Assembly (NCBI GenBank): GCA_030425395.1 | Contig: JAUIAS010000014.1 | Location: 1 to 64,000, forward strand | Length of the DNA: 64,000 nucleotides | Origin: Alphaproteobacteria bacterium | GTDB taxonomy: Bacteria > Pseudomonadota > Alphaproteobacteria > Rhodobacterales > Rhodobacteraceae | Direction: 5' to 3' | Shown here: piece after piece, positions 33,319 to 44,351 of the stretch | How positions within the stretch are numbered: the first letter of the stretch is position 1 | Layout: every line of letters begins with the position of its first letter | The notes under the pieces: model-generated | Databases searched by the model: none | Told to the model about the DNA's origin: nothing | The model's input: the letters and a program-made list of their open reading frames with translations, nothing else | Made by a program: the position numbers and the translations under genes

Positions 33319-33729
33319 TCAAGGATCACGGACCCAGTCATCTATGCAATACATATAGGCGGAAACCACGCTCAAGCTGTCCCCGATCCGTCCCAGATCG
33401 AGGCTCAAGGGACGCGGTTCCGCCGGATCGAACCCGGTGGGGACAGCGCTGGTAAACACAAAGGAAATGCGCCCCGGTCGGGTCACGCTCGGCCCGGGGC
33501 CCCGCTCAATAAAGATGCGCGCGTTGGAGCGCATCCCCCGCACACTCTGTGCATAGTCTCCAGCGGCACACCACACGGGTGCCGGACCGGAATGCGTGCT
33601 GCGGATGACCTCAAAGCTGTCTTCGTCCACCGCGAAAACCTCATGGGAATTGATCGCCCGAAACGCCTGCACCTGAGATGCCGCGATCCCGAACGCAATG
33701 GCCAAAACCCACGCTCCTGCCTTTACCAT
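33319..33729 (-). CDS. Secreted protein of unknown function
   Basis: 136 residues. Residues 1-22 form a signal peptide (GAWVLAIAFGIAASQVQA). The mature part has two cysteines (PVWCAAGDYA; AYMYCIDDW) that could make a disulfide, and FRAINSHEVFAVDEDSFEVI at the start. I do not recognise a named family. AGGAGAGGATC precedes the ATG at 33729, which fixes the start. Only 15 bases separate it from yjbQ on the same strand. Confidence 0.7.
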   Translation of the reverse strand: MVKAGAWVLAIAFGIAASQVQAFRAINSHEVFAVDEDSFEVIRSTHSGPAPVWCAAGDYAQSVRGMRSNARIFIERGPGPSVTRPGRISFVFTSAVPTGFDPAEPRPLSLDLGRIGDSLSVVSAYMYCIDDWVRDP

Positions 33730-33819
33730 GATCCTCTCCTTTTCCCCCGCACCATGCCTGACATTACGTCCCACTCCAAGATATGTTCACCGAACCGTGA
33801 CGCACCGCGAGACCGGCAC

Positions 33820-33877
33820 CCTTCTTCTGGCCCGAAATACTCCGGGGGAGGTCCGAAGGACCGGGGGCAGCGCCCCC
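33820..33877 (-). repeat. Dispersed intergenic repeat, copy 4
   Basis: Read on the minus strand: GGGGGCGCTGCCCCC palindrome, GGTCC...GGACC inner pair, then CCCCCGGAGTATTTCGGGCC and AGAAGAAGG. It has the same part order as copy 2 at 18548. It lies between the rpoD terminator and the secreted-protein gene. Confidence 0.7.
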
Positions 33878-33895
33878 ATCGCACATACACACAAA

Positions 33896-33930
33896 AAAAA
33901 CCGGCCGCCCGTTTCAGGCAGCCGGTTTTT
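33896..33930 (-). terminator. Intrinsic terminator of rpoD
   Basis: AAAAACCGGC (33896-33905) pairs with GCCGGTTTTT (33921-33930), extended inward by CGCC/GGC pairs. On the minus strand the stem is followed by TTTTTTTTGTG. It sits 21 bases past the rpoD stop. Confidence 0.9.
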
Positions 33931-33951
33931 ACACGCGCATATCGCGCAGGG

Positions 33952-35943
<1,992 letters not shown>

Positions 35944-36056
35944 TCGGTGCTCCTGAGAGGTGTCTGGCGATTCGGATAGCGCGAATCATTACGGTGCGAA
36001 TCCGATTCGTCACCCCATGTAACGGGTTTTCTTTAGCGATTCTTTACCAAAACGCC

Positions 36057-38003
36057 TCAACGTCCCGGTTTTGAATAGGTGATTTTGTCCAGAAGGGCAT
36101 CAAAGGCACTGCGTTCATCCCGATTGATCCGTGCACCGTTCTCTCCCACATCGTATTCAGCGCGATCTTCCTGCTGGCTGCGCAGCGCACGGTTGCGTGC
36201 CTCTGCCGCCTGCCCGAGACGCCAAGTCAGCGCTTCGTCGGCCACATCCGAGAGGTCTTCGACAGCCTCTTCCACTTCCACTTCGAGCCCGCGAAACGCC
36301 TTCAGTTTTGCGAGTTCCTCGGCGATTGTCATCTGCGCAAGGTCATCATCGCCGGGTTTGCGTATGCAGGGCGTGATGGCGACATGGCGTAGGGCAAACA
36401 GTTTTTCAAGGGGTGTCGGCCCAAGTTGCGCCGCGATTTCGGCACGCATTTCATCATGTGTCTGCGCGGGCACGGTCAACAGGATGTCTCGCATCGCGGC
36501 GTGATCGTGATCGGTGCAACGCAGCGCCTCCAGACCGGCCTCGAATTCAGGGACAAGGTGCGGGGCGCAGATCAGGGCGGCCAGAATGACCCCTTCACGC
36601 ATCTGCTCTTCGGCCCCGTCGCCCAGCGCCGCCAACATCGACGCGCGCGCGCTCGGTGTCGGCGCGGACGGTGTCCGGGCACCGCGCGCCTGCCAGGGGC
36701 GGCGGTCGCCACTGCGCGTGGGCGCGAACAGCGTCCGGCGCAGGTTGTTGATCTCGGTGCCATAATGGCTGCGAATCGACGGATCGCGGATCAGCATGAT
36801 CTTTTCGCGCAACGCTTTATCGAGCGTGGCCTTGCGCTCGGGGCTGTCAAAGTTGCGGCCCTCGACTTCGCGCTGCCACAGCAGCCGCACCATCGGCTGC
36901 GCCGCATCCAGAACCCGTTGGACCGCCGCGGGGCCTTCGGCGCGCAGCAAATCATCGGGATCCTTACCCTCGGGCATCAAGGCAAAGCGCAGCGAATGCC
37001 CCGCCTCAAGCAAAGGCAGTGACAAATCAATCAGGCGCAAGGCGGCGTTCACCCCGGCCTTGTCCCCGTCAAGCGCCACCACCGGTTCGGGCGAAATGCG
37101 CCACAGCATCTGAAGCTGATGTTCGGTGACCGCCGTGCCCAGCGGGGCCACCGCAGCCTCGAACCCGGCTTCGGACAGGGCGATCACATCCATATAGCCT
37201 TCGGCCACGATCAATGGCTGCCCCTTGCCCGCCGCAGTGCGCGCAGGCCCATGGTTGAACAGGCTGCGCCCCTTGTCGAATAACTCGGTTTCGGGCGAAT
37301 TGAGATACTTGGCATTGTCGTTCGGATCCATCGCCCGACCGCCAAACGCGATGCAGCGCCCGCGTGCGTCGCGGATCGGGAACATGATCCGGTTGCGGAA
37401 CGTGTCATAAGGCTTACCGCCACGCGACGATGGCTTGCCCAGCCCCGCGCCCAGTATCAGGTCCTCGTCCACGCCCTTGCCGCGCAGATGATCCCAAAGC
37501 CCCTGCCATTCGTCGCGGGCAAACCCGATTTCCCAGCGATCCAGCGCCCCCTGATCAAGCCCGCGTCCGGCCAGATAATCGCGCGCAGCCCCGCCCGCCC
37601 CGCTGGACATCTGCATCCGGAAAAAGCGCACGGCATCTTCCATCACCTCGGACAGTTGGGTGCGTCGGTCGGCCTTTTGCTGGGCCTGTGGATCGCGCGC
37701 GGGCATGGTCAGACCGGCCTCGCGGGCAAGGATTTCCACCGCTTCCATGAAGCCGACATTCTCGGTCTCGCGGACAAAGGAAATTGCGTCACCCTTGGCA
37801 TGACAGCCAAAGCAGTAATAGAAGCCCTTTCGGTCATCTACGTGAAAAGACGCGCTTTTTTCCTGATGAAAGGGACACGGAGCCCACATATCACCTTTGG
37901 CCTGATTGGACTTGCGCATATCCCACAGCACTTTGCGCCCGACCACCTGGGTCAGGCTCAGACGGGTGCGCAATTCATCAAGAAATCCGGGTGGAAGGCT
38001 CAT
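36057..38003 (-). CDS. dnaG: DNA primase
   Basis: 648 residues. The CHC2 zinc finger uses Cys43, His46, Cys64 and Cys67 (CPFH; YYCFGCH). The Toprim core has EGYMDVIAL (about 268) and LDGDKAG (about 314). The C-terminal third is the helicase-interaction region and is poorly conserved. It makes RNA primers for lagging-strand synthesis. The rpoD gene follows. Confidence 0.96.
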   Translation of the reverse strand: MSLPPGFLDELRTRLSLTQVVGRKVLWDMRKSNQAKGDMWAPCPFHQEKSASFHVDDRKGFYYCFGCHAKGDAISFVRETENVGFMEAVEILAREAGLTMPARDPQAQQKADRRTQLSEVMEDAVRFFRMQMSSGAGGAARDYLAGRGLDQGALDRWEIGFARDEWQGLWDHLRGKGVDEDLILGAGLGKPSSRGGKPYDTFRNRIMFPIRDARGRCIAFGGRAMDPNDNAKYLNSPETELFDKGRSLFNHGPARTAAGKGQPLIVAEGYMDVIALSEAGFEAAVAPLGTAVTEHQLQMLWRISPEPVVALDGDKAGVNAALRLIDLSLPLLEAGHSLRFALMPEGKDPDDLLRAEGPAAVQRVLDAAQPMVRLLWQREVEGRNFDSPERKATLDKALREKIMLIRDPSIRSHYGTEINNLRRTLFAPTRSGDRRPWQARGARTPSAPTPSARASMLAALGDGAEEQMREGVILAALICAPHLVPEFEAGLEALRCTDHDHAAMRDILLTVPAQTHDEMRAEIAAQLGPTPLEKLFALRHVAITPCIRKPGDDDLAQMTIAEELAKLKAFRGLEVEVEEAVEDLSDVADEALTWRLGQAAEARNRALRSQQEDRAEYDVGENGARINRDERSAFDALLDKITYSKPGR

Positions 38004-38090
38004 GCAATACTATGTGTCACGGCAGGTGTCAGAGTCCACCCCGCGCGTTGGCATCATGCGTCGGGGCAAGGGTTATCCGGGAACCACGCG

Positions 38091-38402
38091 TCAGCCTTGT
38101 TGCAGACATTGCTCCAGCCACGCGGCAGGCAGATCTTCGTTGCGGATGATCTTCATGGGTTGCTCATAGATCCACGGCGCGATCAGCGGAATCGCGTTGT
38201 TATAGCTTTCAGGCCAGTCCGGATCAGAATCGGCGATGGCCTGCGCCACATCACGCTCCCGAACCCGGTCCAACCGGGCGGCCTGAATCGCCGCAACAAC
38301 CTGTGACTGGTATTCGCAACTCTGGGCCTTGTCGTTCTGGGCAACCGCATCCACCGGCAAGGCCAAAAGACCAGCGACAAGCAACGCGATAAATCGGATC
38401 AT
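38091..38402 (-). CDS. Small secreted protein of unknown function
   Basis: 103 residues. Signal peptide at 1-21 (FIALLVAGLLALPVDAVAQ). The mature part has two cysteines (QSCEYQSQVV; LEQCLQQG), one near each end, and a central NNAIPLIAPWIYEQPM. GAGGTGTTCCT precedes the ATG at 38402. Family not recognised. It is 87 bases upstream of dnaG on the same strand. Confidence 0.7.
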   Translation of the reverse strand: MIRFIALLVAGLLALPVDAVAQNDKAQSCEYQSQVVAAIQAARLDRVRERDVAQAIADSDPDWPESYNNAIPLIAPWIYEQPMKIIRNEDLPAAWLEQCLQQG

Positions 38403-38576
38403 AGGAACACCTCTTTTCGACTTGGTGGATTCGCCGCGCACCCTACACCGGACCGGCGCGGGGGAAAACGGGCAGCCCATCCGCCGCACGGGATATCGCG
38501 GGCGTTGGGCCGCCTGTCAGGTGACAAGGCGCCTCTGTCGAACATAGTTCCAGAGCCAGAAGACCCGGCGCGCGCG

Positions 38577-39122
38577 TCAGCTTCGCGCAGCGATACTGCG
38601 CATTGCGGTTTCCAGATCATGAACCAGCGTCGCCGCCATGGAACGGAATACCATGATCTGAAACGCCCGGTCCCCAACCCGTGTCACCGAAGCCGACATG
38701 TGCATTAACTGGGTGCGCGCGGTATGACCGCGCTTGAACACAGCGGCGCGCAGATCGACCGGAACAAGGCGCGCGAGCACATCCTCGGCCCCCTGCCCTT
38801 CGAGCCGGACCACAGCCCAGGCATCCGATTGGTCGGTGAGCGCGGCGTGTTCGGCCAGCGCCGCATCCGCTGTCGGCCCGATCAGCAGGGCAACGCCACG
38901 CCCGAACCAGACCGCCCGCGCCTCGGCCTTGCCGGTTGCCCGTCCCGGCGCGGGAAACGCCATCCCGTGCGCAGCCTTCAAGGCATCGGACAGGGCGGAT
39001 TCCTGCCCTTTGCGCGGGGCAATGGATGTCATGGCAAGCGGCGTCATCTCGGTCAGGGTGAAAGGACCGATTGTCATGGGAAGCAGGCCCGAACATGGGC
39101 TTTTTGCAGTGAGTTCAAGCAC
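38577..39122 (-). CDS. soxG: Sarcosine oxidase gamma subunit
   Basis: 181 residues from the GTG at 39122, which overlaps the soxA stop by eight bases. Family-like blocks are AHGMAFPAPGRATGKAEARA and WFGRGVALLIG, and a C-terminal ASVTRVGDRAFQIMVFRSMA. SoxG is a small helper subunit with a GcvT-like fold that completes the heterotetramer. A GTG two codons earlier (39128) is an alternative start. Last gene of soxBDAG. Confidence 0.88.
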   Translation of the reverse strand: MLELTAKSPCSGLLPMTIGPFTLTEMTPLAMTSIAPRKGQESALSDALKAAHGMAFPAPGRATGKAEARAVWFGRGVALLIGPTADAALAEHAALTDQSDAWAVVRLEGQGAEDVLARLVPVDLRAAVFKRGHTARTQLMHMSASVTRVGDRAFQIMVFRSMAATLVHDLETAMRSIAARS

Positions 39123-42051
39123 GTACACGCCCTCCTTCAGGATCGAAGAACACCGGATCGACAACCTCGCAGAGCGTTTCCAACCCGCGCACGGCATCGA
39201 CGACCTTGACCCGTTCGCCAATCCGATCCGGCCCCCGTTTGAGGAAGCCCAGAGCCAGCATCGTCCCCAGCGTGGGCGAGAACGCGACCGAGGTGATATA
39301 TCCCTGATCGTTGACGCGGACGGGGGCTGCGCCTTCGTCATAAAGATGCGCGCCGGCGGTCAGCTTTTGCACAGCCCCTACCGGCCTGAGCCCCACCAGC
39401 CGATCGCGGTTGGCATCCATCAGTCCCGGGCGTTCGGACATGACCTTGCCGATGCAGTCCTTCTTTTGGCTGACCATCCGCTGCATCCCGATATCATAGG
39501 CCGTGGTGCGGCCGTGGATCTCGGCATGGGTAATCATCCCCTTTTCAATGCGCAGAACGTTGAGCGCCTCCATCCCGTAGGGACCACCGCCCATTTCCTC
39601 GGCGCGCGCGACCAGAAGCCGGAACAGGCTGTCGCCAAAGCGCGCGGGCACCGCGATTTCATAGGCGTGTTCGCCCGAAAACGAGATGCGGAACAATCGC
39701 CCTTGCGCACCCAGAATGCCAACCGGGCCGCATGACATGAACGGCCATGTCTCGCCATCAATCGGCGCATCCAGAACGCCATTCAGCAAATCGCGCGATT
39801 TCGGCCCGGCCACCGCGAATTGTGCCCATTGTTCTGTGGCAGAAATCAACGACACATCCCATTCGGGGTGCAAAACCTGTGTCACGAACTCCAGATGCCG
39901 CATCACCTGACCGGCGGCTGCTGTGGTGGTGGTCATCACAAAGTGATCCTGCCCCAGCCGCGCAGTCGTGCCATCATCCATGACATGCCCGTCTTCGCGC
40001 AGCATCAACCCATAGCGCACCCGCCCGACCTTGAGCGTGCTGAAGGTATTGCAATAGACGAAATCCAGCAGCCGCGCGGCATCCGGCCCCTGAATGTCGA
40101 TCTTGCCCAGCGTGGACACATCGCACACACCCACCGTTTCCCGCACCATCGCAACCTCTCGGTCACACGATTGCCGCCAGGTGGTTTCCCCGGGTTTGGG
40201 AAAATAACTGGGCCGATACCAAAGCCCGGCCTCGATCATCGGCGCGCCGCGTTCGATGCTGGCGGTGTGCGACGTGGTAAACCGCTGCGGCGCGAACCCG
40301 TGCCCCTGCGCCCCGGACCCCATCGCCGCGATCGGCACCGGGGTAAACGGCGGGCGGAACGTGGTTGTGCCGGTCTCGGGGATACCCCGCCCGGTGGCAT
40401 CGGCCAGAACCGCCAGCGCGCCTACGTTGGAATTCTTGCCCTGATCGGTGGCCATCCCCTGCGTTGTATAGCGCTTCATATGCTCGACCGAGCGGAAATT
40501 CTCGGTCGCCGCCTGTTTGACGTCCTTGACCGTGACGTCGTTCTGGAAATCCAGCCAGGCCCGCCCTTTGCCCGGCACCGCCCATAGCGGCGAAATCGAA
40601 TAGGCGGCGTCATCTGCCGCCGGAATATCGACCTCTGGCGCGCTGCGGCCCATGTCCTCCAATGCGGCCCGGGCCGCGGCGGCCCCTTCACGCAGGCAGG
40701 CATCGGTGGAAAACGCGCCGTTGCACGCACCCGCGGCCCGCAGCCCCGGAACCATCCCGTCGCGCGGCACAAACGCCGCGATATCGGCGCGCCACTCAGG
40801 CCGTCCGTTCATGTGGCAGGTCATATGCACCGTCGGGTTCCATCCCCCCGACATGGCAAGACAATCGGTGGCAATCTTTTCCTCTGTGCCGCTCGCGTGG
40901 CGCACGGTGATATCGCTCAGCCCGCCACGTCCGCCTGCGTCACACACCATCGCGCCGCGAAACACGCGGAAATCGGAACTGTCCGGCGCGTCGGCGCGGC
41001 TGTCGATCACGGCGGCCACGTGCACACCCGCCGCGACCATATCATGCGCGGTGCGGTGGGCATCGTCGTTGTTGGCAAAGACGGTCACGGATTTGCCCGC
41101 GGATACGCCCCACCGATTGAGATAGGCACGCACGGCGCTGGCCGTCATGATTCCGGGCCTGTCGTTGTTGGCAAAGGCCACGGGCCGTTCCAACGCGCCC
41201 GCCGCCAGCACGGCGCGCCCTGCCACAATGCGCCAGAAGGTTTCACGCGGCGCTCCATCGCCCTTGCGCGGCGCGTGATGGCCAACCCGTTCCAACGCTC
41301 CGTAGGTGCCGCCATCATAGGCCCCTGTCACCGTGGTGCGCGGCATCAGGCGGACATTGTCCATCTCGGCCAGCTCTGCCAGAACCGAAGCCGCCCAGTC
41401 CGCGCCGGGCATGCCCTCGATTTCTCCGGTTTCGGCAAGCAACCGACCGCCCATGGCAAAATCTTCTTCTGCTAGGATCACATCCGCCCCGGCCCGCCCG
41501 GCCACCAGCGCCGCCATCAGGCCCGCGGGCCCGGATCCGATCACCAAAAGGTCGCAAAACGCCCACGCCCGTTCATAAATATCCGGATCCGCTTGCCCCG
41601 ATAGCCGGCCAAGCCCGGCCGCCCGCCGGATCACGGGCTCATAAAGCTTTTCCCAGAAGGCCCGCGGCCACATGAACGTCTTGTAATAGAACCCCGCCCC
41701 AAGAAACGACGCGGCCAGATCGTTGATCGCCATCAGATCCAGGCCAAGCGACGGCCACCGGTTCTGGCTCACCGCATCCAGCCCGCCAAAGACTTCCTGC
41801 ACCGTGGCACGCACGTTCGGGTCCGCCTCGGCCCCGCGCCCGATGGTCACCAGCGCGTTTGGCTCTTCGCTGCCCGCAGTCAACACGCCGCGCGGACGGT
41901 GATACTTGAACGACCGGGCCACGACCCGCACGCCATCCGCCAACAAGGCCGAGGCCAGCGTATCGCCGGAAAACCCCTGATGGGTCACCCCGTCAAAACG
42001 GAAACTGACCGGCGCACTCCGATCGACAATGCCCTTGCCCGCGATCCTCAT
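39115..42051 (-). CDS. soxA: Sarcosine oxidase alpha subunit
   Basis: 978 residues. The N-terminal ferredoxin-like part (FRFDGVTHQGFSGDTLASAL) precedes a dinucleotide domain with LLVIGSGPAGLMAALVAGRA at about 170. The C-terminal half, from about 600, is a GcvT-type aminomethyltransferase fold that passes the sarcosine methyl group to tetrahydrofolate (SCDREVAMVRETVGVCDVS; AVAGPKSRDLLNG). The ATG at 42051 overlaps the soxD stop (ATGA). It is a soluble enzyme for using sarcosine from glycine betaine or creatine. Confidence 0.95.
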   Translation of the reverse strand: MRIAGKGIVDRSAPVSFRFDGVTHQGFSGDTLASALLADGVRVVARSFKYHRPRGVLTAGSEEPNALVTIGRGAEADPNVRATVQEVFGGLDAVSQNRWPSLGLDLMAINDLAASFLGAGFYYKTFMWPRAFWEKLYEPVIRRAAGLGRLSGQADPDIYERAWAFCDLLVIGSGPAGLMAALVAGRAGADVILAEEDFAMGGRLLAETGEIEGMPGADWAASVLAELAEMDNVRLMPRTTVTGAYDGGTYGALERVGHHAPRKGDGAPRETFWRIVAGRAVLAAGALERPVAFANNDRPGIMTASAVRAYLNRWGVSAGKSVTVFANNDDAHRTAHDMVAAGVHVAAVIDSRADAPDSSDFRVFRGAMVCDAGGRGGLSDITVRHASGTEEKIATDCLAMSGGWNPTVHMTCHMNGRPEWRADIAAFVPRDGMVPGLRAAGACNGAFSTDACLREGAAAARAALEDMGRSAPEVDIPAADDAAYSISPLWAVPGKGRAWLDFQNDVTVKDVKQAATENFRSVEHMKRYTTQGMATDQGKNSNVGALAVLADATGRGIPETGTTTFRPPFTPVPIAAMGSGAQGHGFAPQRFTTSHTASIERGAPMIEAGLWYRPSYFPKPGETTWRQSCDREVAMVRETVGVCDVSTLGKIDIQGPDAARLLDFVYCNTFSTLKVGRVRYGLMLREDGHVMDDGTTARLGQDHFVMTTTTAAAGQVMRHLEFVTQVLHPEWDVSLISATEQWAQFAVAGPKSRDLLNGVLDAPIDGETWPFMSCGPVGILGAQGRLFRISFSGEHAYEIAVPARFGDSLFRLLVARAEEMGGGPYGMEALNVLRIEKGMITHAEIHGRTTAYDIGMQRMVSQKKDCIGKVMSERPGLMDANRDRLVGLRPVGAVQKLTAGAHLYDEGAAPVRVNDQGYITSVAFSPTLGTMLALGFLKRGPDRIGERVKVVDAVRGLETLCEVVDPVFFDPEGGRVRA

Positions 42052-42317
42052 GACTGTACCTCCCCGGCCAGATCCGTCGCCAGTTCCGCGCCATGCACCG
42101 CATGGGTTACTGTATCGCGGGTCACAACGATCCACGCCGCGCACCCCGCTTCGTGCTGCCACAGCTCGCGCGTGATGCCTGCGGGGTTGTCACGCAGATG
42201 CACGTAATCGTCCCACGCCTGCGCCCCGTCATCGGGGCCGGGCCGGGTCAGCGCCGCGCCCTGGTAATAAAACTCGCGCCGGTCGCGCGCCCCGCATATC
42301 GGACAGGTGATCCGCAT
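42048..42317 (-). CDS. soxD: Sarcosine oxidase delta subunit
   Basis: 89 residues. Zinc-binding CPICGARDRREFYYQG at the N-terminus, then WDDYVHLRDNPAGITRELWQ and HEAGCAAWIVVTRDT, all standard for SoxD. The small subunit stabilises the tetramer. Stop overlaps the soxA start. A copy of the dispersed repeat sits in the 58-base gap to soxB. Confidence 0.95.
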   Translation of the reverse strand: MRITCPICGARDRREFYYQGAALTRPGPDDGAQAWDDYVHLRDNPAGITRELWQHEAGCAAWIVVTRDTVTHAVHGAELATDLAGEVQS

Positions 42318-42327
42318 TCCTGATGCC

Positions 42328-42362
42328 CCTGCTGCTTCTTTCTCGTTCCAAATACCCCGGCC
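42328..42362 (-). repeat. Dispersed intergenic repeat, copy 5
   Basis: The 30 bases 42328-42357 are identical to 21915-21944. On the minus strand the block follows GGGCCGG. It is inside the sox operon, between soxB and soxD, so it is transcribed. Confidence 0.8.
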
Positions 42363-42375
42363 CGGCGTCTGCCAC

Positions 42376-43629
42376 TCAGTGCAAGTTGTGCTGGGAGCCG
42401 GTGCCCTCTTCGTCCATCAGACCATAGCCGTCACGGAACCGGTCAAGCCGGAACCGCGTGGCCGCGTCGTGGTATCGCCCCGTGGCCATAAGATGCGCGA
42501 ACACGCTGCCCGACCCGGGCACTGCCTTGAACCCGCCGTAACACCAGCCACAATTCAGGAACAATCCATCCACGGGTGTGCGGTCGATGATTGGCGATCC
42601 GTCGGGCGACATATCCATGATCCCGCCCCAACTGCGCAGCACGCGCGCCTTGCCGATCATGGGCATCAGCGCCATGCCCGCCTCCATCACGTGTTCGGCC
42701 ATCGGCAGATTGCCGCGCGACGCGTAAGAGGCGTAGAAATCCAGATCGCCACCAAACACCAACCCACCCTTGTCGGACTGGCTGATATAAAAGTGCCCCA
42801 TCCCGAAAGTCACGACCTGATCAATGCAGGGTTTCAGCCCTTCGGTGACAAAGGCCTGAAGAATGTGGCTTTCGATCGGCAAGCGCATACCGGCCATGGC
42901 CGCCACCTGGCCCGACCGGCCCGCCACGACAATGCCGACCTTCTTGGCGCGGATCGCGCCACGCGATGTCTGGACGCCGCGCACCTGACCGTTTTCGATG
43001 TCGATCCCCGTGACTTCGCAATTCTGCAAGAGGTCAACGCCACGCTGGTCTGCCCCACGCGCAAAGCCCCACGCCACCGCATCATGGCGCGCCGTGCCCC
43101 CACGCGGGTGGTAAAGCCCGCCATAAATCGGGAACCGGGCATTGTCGAAATCAAGATAGGGCACCTTTTCGCGCACCCCTTCGCGATCCAGCAGGATCGC
43201 ATCATCACCTTGCTGGATCATAGAATTGGCCCGGCGCGCGGCATAGTCGCGCTGTCCGTCGGAATGGAACAGGTTGATCACCCCGCGCTGCGAATGCATG
43301 ACGTTGTAATTGAGATCGTCCTCCAACCCTTCCCAAAGCCGCAGCGAATGGCTGTAGAATTCGGAATTGCCCGGCATGTTGTAATTGGCCCGCACAATCG
43401 TGGTATTGCGCCCCACATTGCCGCCGCCGATGTAGCCGCGCTCAAGCACCGCGATATTGGTCAGGCCGTGATCGCGAGCGAGGTAATAGGCGGTTGCCAG
43501 ACCGTGTCCGCCGCCACCGATGATCACGATGTCGTATTCTTCCTTCGGGTCCGGGTCGCGCCAATGCGGCGTCCAACCCTTGTTGCCGGTCAAACCTTCC
43601 TTGAGGATTCGCAGGCCGGAAAACCGCAT
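42376..43629 (-). CDS. soxB: Sarcosine oxidase beta subunit
   Basis: 417 residues. FAD-binding DIVIIGGGGHGLATAYYLAR at about 34, FAD/substrate-channel blocks SQRGVINLFHSDGQRDYAAR, and C-terminal DGLFLNCGWCYGGFKAVPGS. SoxB holds FAD and, with SoxA, covalently bound FMN, and oxidises sarcosine to glycine and formaldehyde or methylene-THF. GGGAGA precedes the ATG. First gene of the minus-strand soxBDAG operon. Confidence 0.96.
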   Translation of the reverse strand: MRFSGLRILKEGLTGNKGWTPHWRDPDPKEEYDIVIIGGGGHGLATAYYLARDHGLTNIAVLERGYIGGGNVGRNTTIVRANYNMPGNSEFYSHSLRLWEGLEDDLNYNVMHSQRGVINLFHSDGQRDYAARRANSMIQQGDDAILLDREGVREKVPYLDFDNARFPIYGGLYHPRGGTARHDAVAWGFARGADQRGVDLLQNCEVTGIDIENGQVRGVQTSRGAIRAKKVGIVVAGRSGQVAAMAGMRLPIESHILQAFVTEGLKPCIDQVVTFGMGHFYISQSDKGGLVFGGDLDFYASYASRGNLPMAEHVMEAGMALMPMIGKARVLRSWGGIMDMSPDGSPIIDRTPVDGLFLNCGWCYGGFKAVPGSGSVFAHLMATGRYHDAATRFRLDRFRDGYGLMDEEGTGSQHNLH

Positions 43630-43763
43630 ATCTATCTCCCTTGGGACGCGGACGCTGTTGCGCTAAATCTAGCAACAGCCGCACGATAAATGCATCCGCT
43701 TTTCGACAGCCACATGTCTTTCAGCGACCTAATCCGCCGTTTTGAAAACATGCTGCCCACTGA

Positions 43764-44348
43764 TCAAGCAGGTGTGGAGGCCTTTCGTTCTTCCAGGCTG
43801 AGCACCCGAACGGGCGCGTCCATCAGGCCCAGAACCGGGTTTTCCCCTGATTTGCCCGACAGATAGGCCCCGATCATCCGGGTGACAACGCCCAGACCCG
43901 TCCGCGCGAAATTCACGTCCTTCAAAGGCCCGCCCGTTCCGGGCGGCGCGGAGGCGGTAAAGGCATGGGCGAACACCGGGCCGGTGATCTTGTCCCGCGC
44001 GACGTCCGGTGCGCCCAGAACAACACCCACAAACGGCAGGGTCGCCTTGCGCAGCGTGTTCATCATCGGCGTGTCACAACACCCCGCGTGCCAGCGTGAC
44101 AAGCCTTTGGGCGACAATCGCAGAACCCGAAGATGTTCGCCCCCCTGCACGATACACAGCTTGTCCGGAGTCGTCTGCCAGATGTCCGTGCCCGCGCCGG
44201 GCCCGAGCAAATCCTGCGCGCCCAGCGCCCTCGCGGCTGTCTGACAGTCCTTGCAGTGGCAAACGACGCGGGTTCCGGCCCCCCGGCGCGGCACATCGAC
44301 CCGCAACCGCACCGCGCCACATTTGCATTCAACCTCGAAGCATTTCAT
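43764..44348 (-). CDS. GFA-like zinc protein (DUF6151)
   Basis: 194 residues. Zinc-type cysteines are CKCGAVRLRV (about 9-11), CHCKDCQTAAR (about 30-35) and HAGCCDTPM (about 89). This layout resembles the glutathione-dependent formaldehyde-activating (GFA) fold. The specific DUF6151 role is unknown. It follows gdhA by three bases on the same strand, so the two are co-transcribed. Being close to formaldehyde-producing sarcosine oxidase is suggestive but not proof. Confidence 0.75.
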   Translation of the reverse strand: MKCFEVECKCGAVRLRVDVPRRGAGTRVVCHCKDCQTAARALGAQDLLGPGAGTDIWQTTPDKLCIVQGGEHLRVLRLSPKGLSRWHAGCCDTPMMNTLRKATLPFVGVVLGAPDVARDKITGPVFAHAFTASAPPGTGGPLKDVNFARTGLGVVTRMIGAYLSGKSGENPVLGLMDAPVRVLSLEERKASTPA

Positions 44349-44351
44349 CGC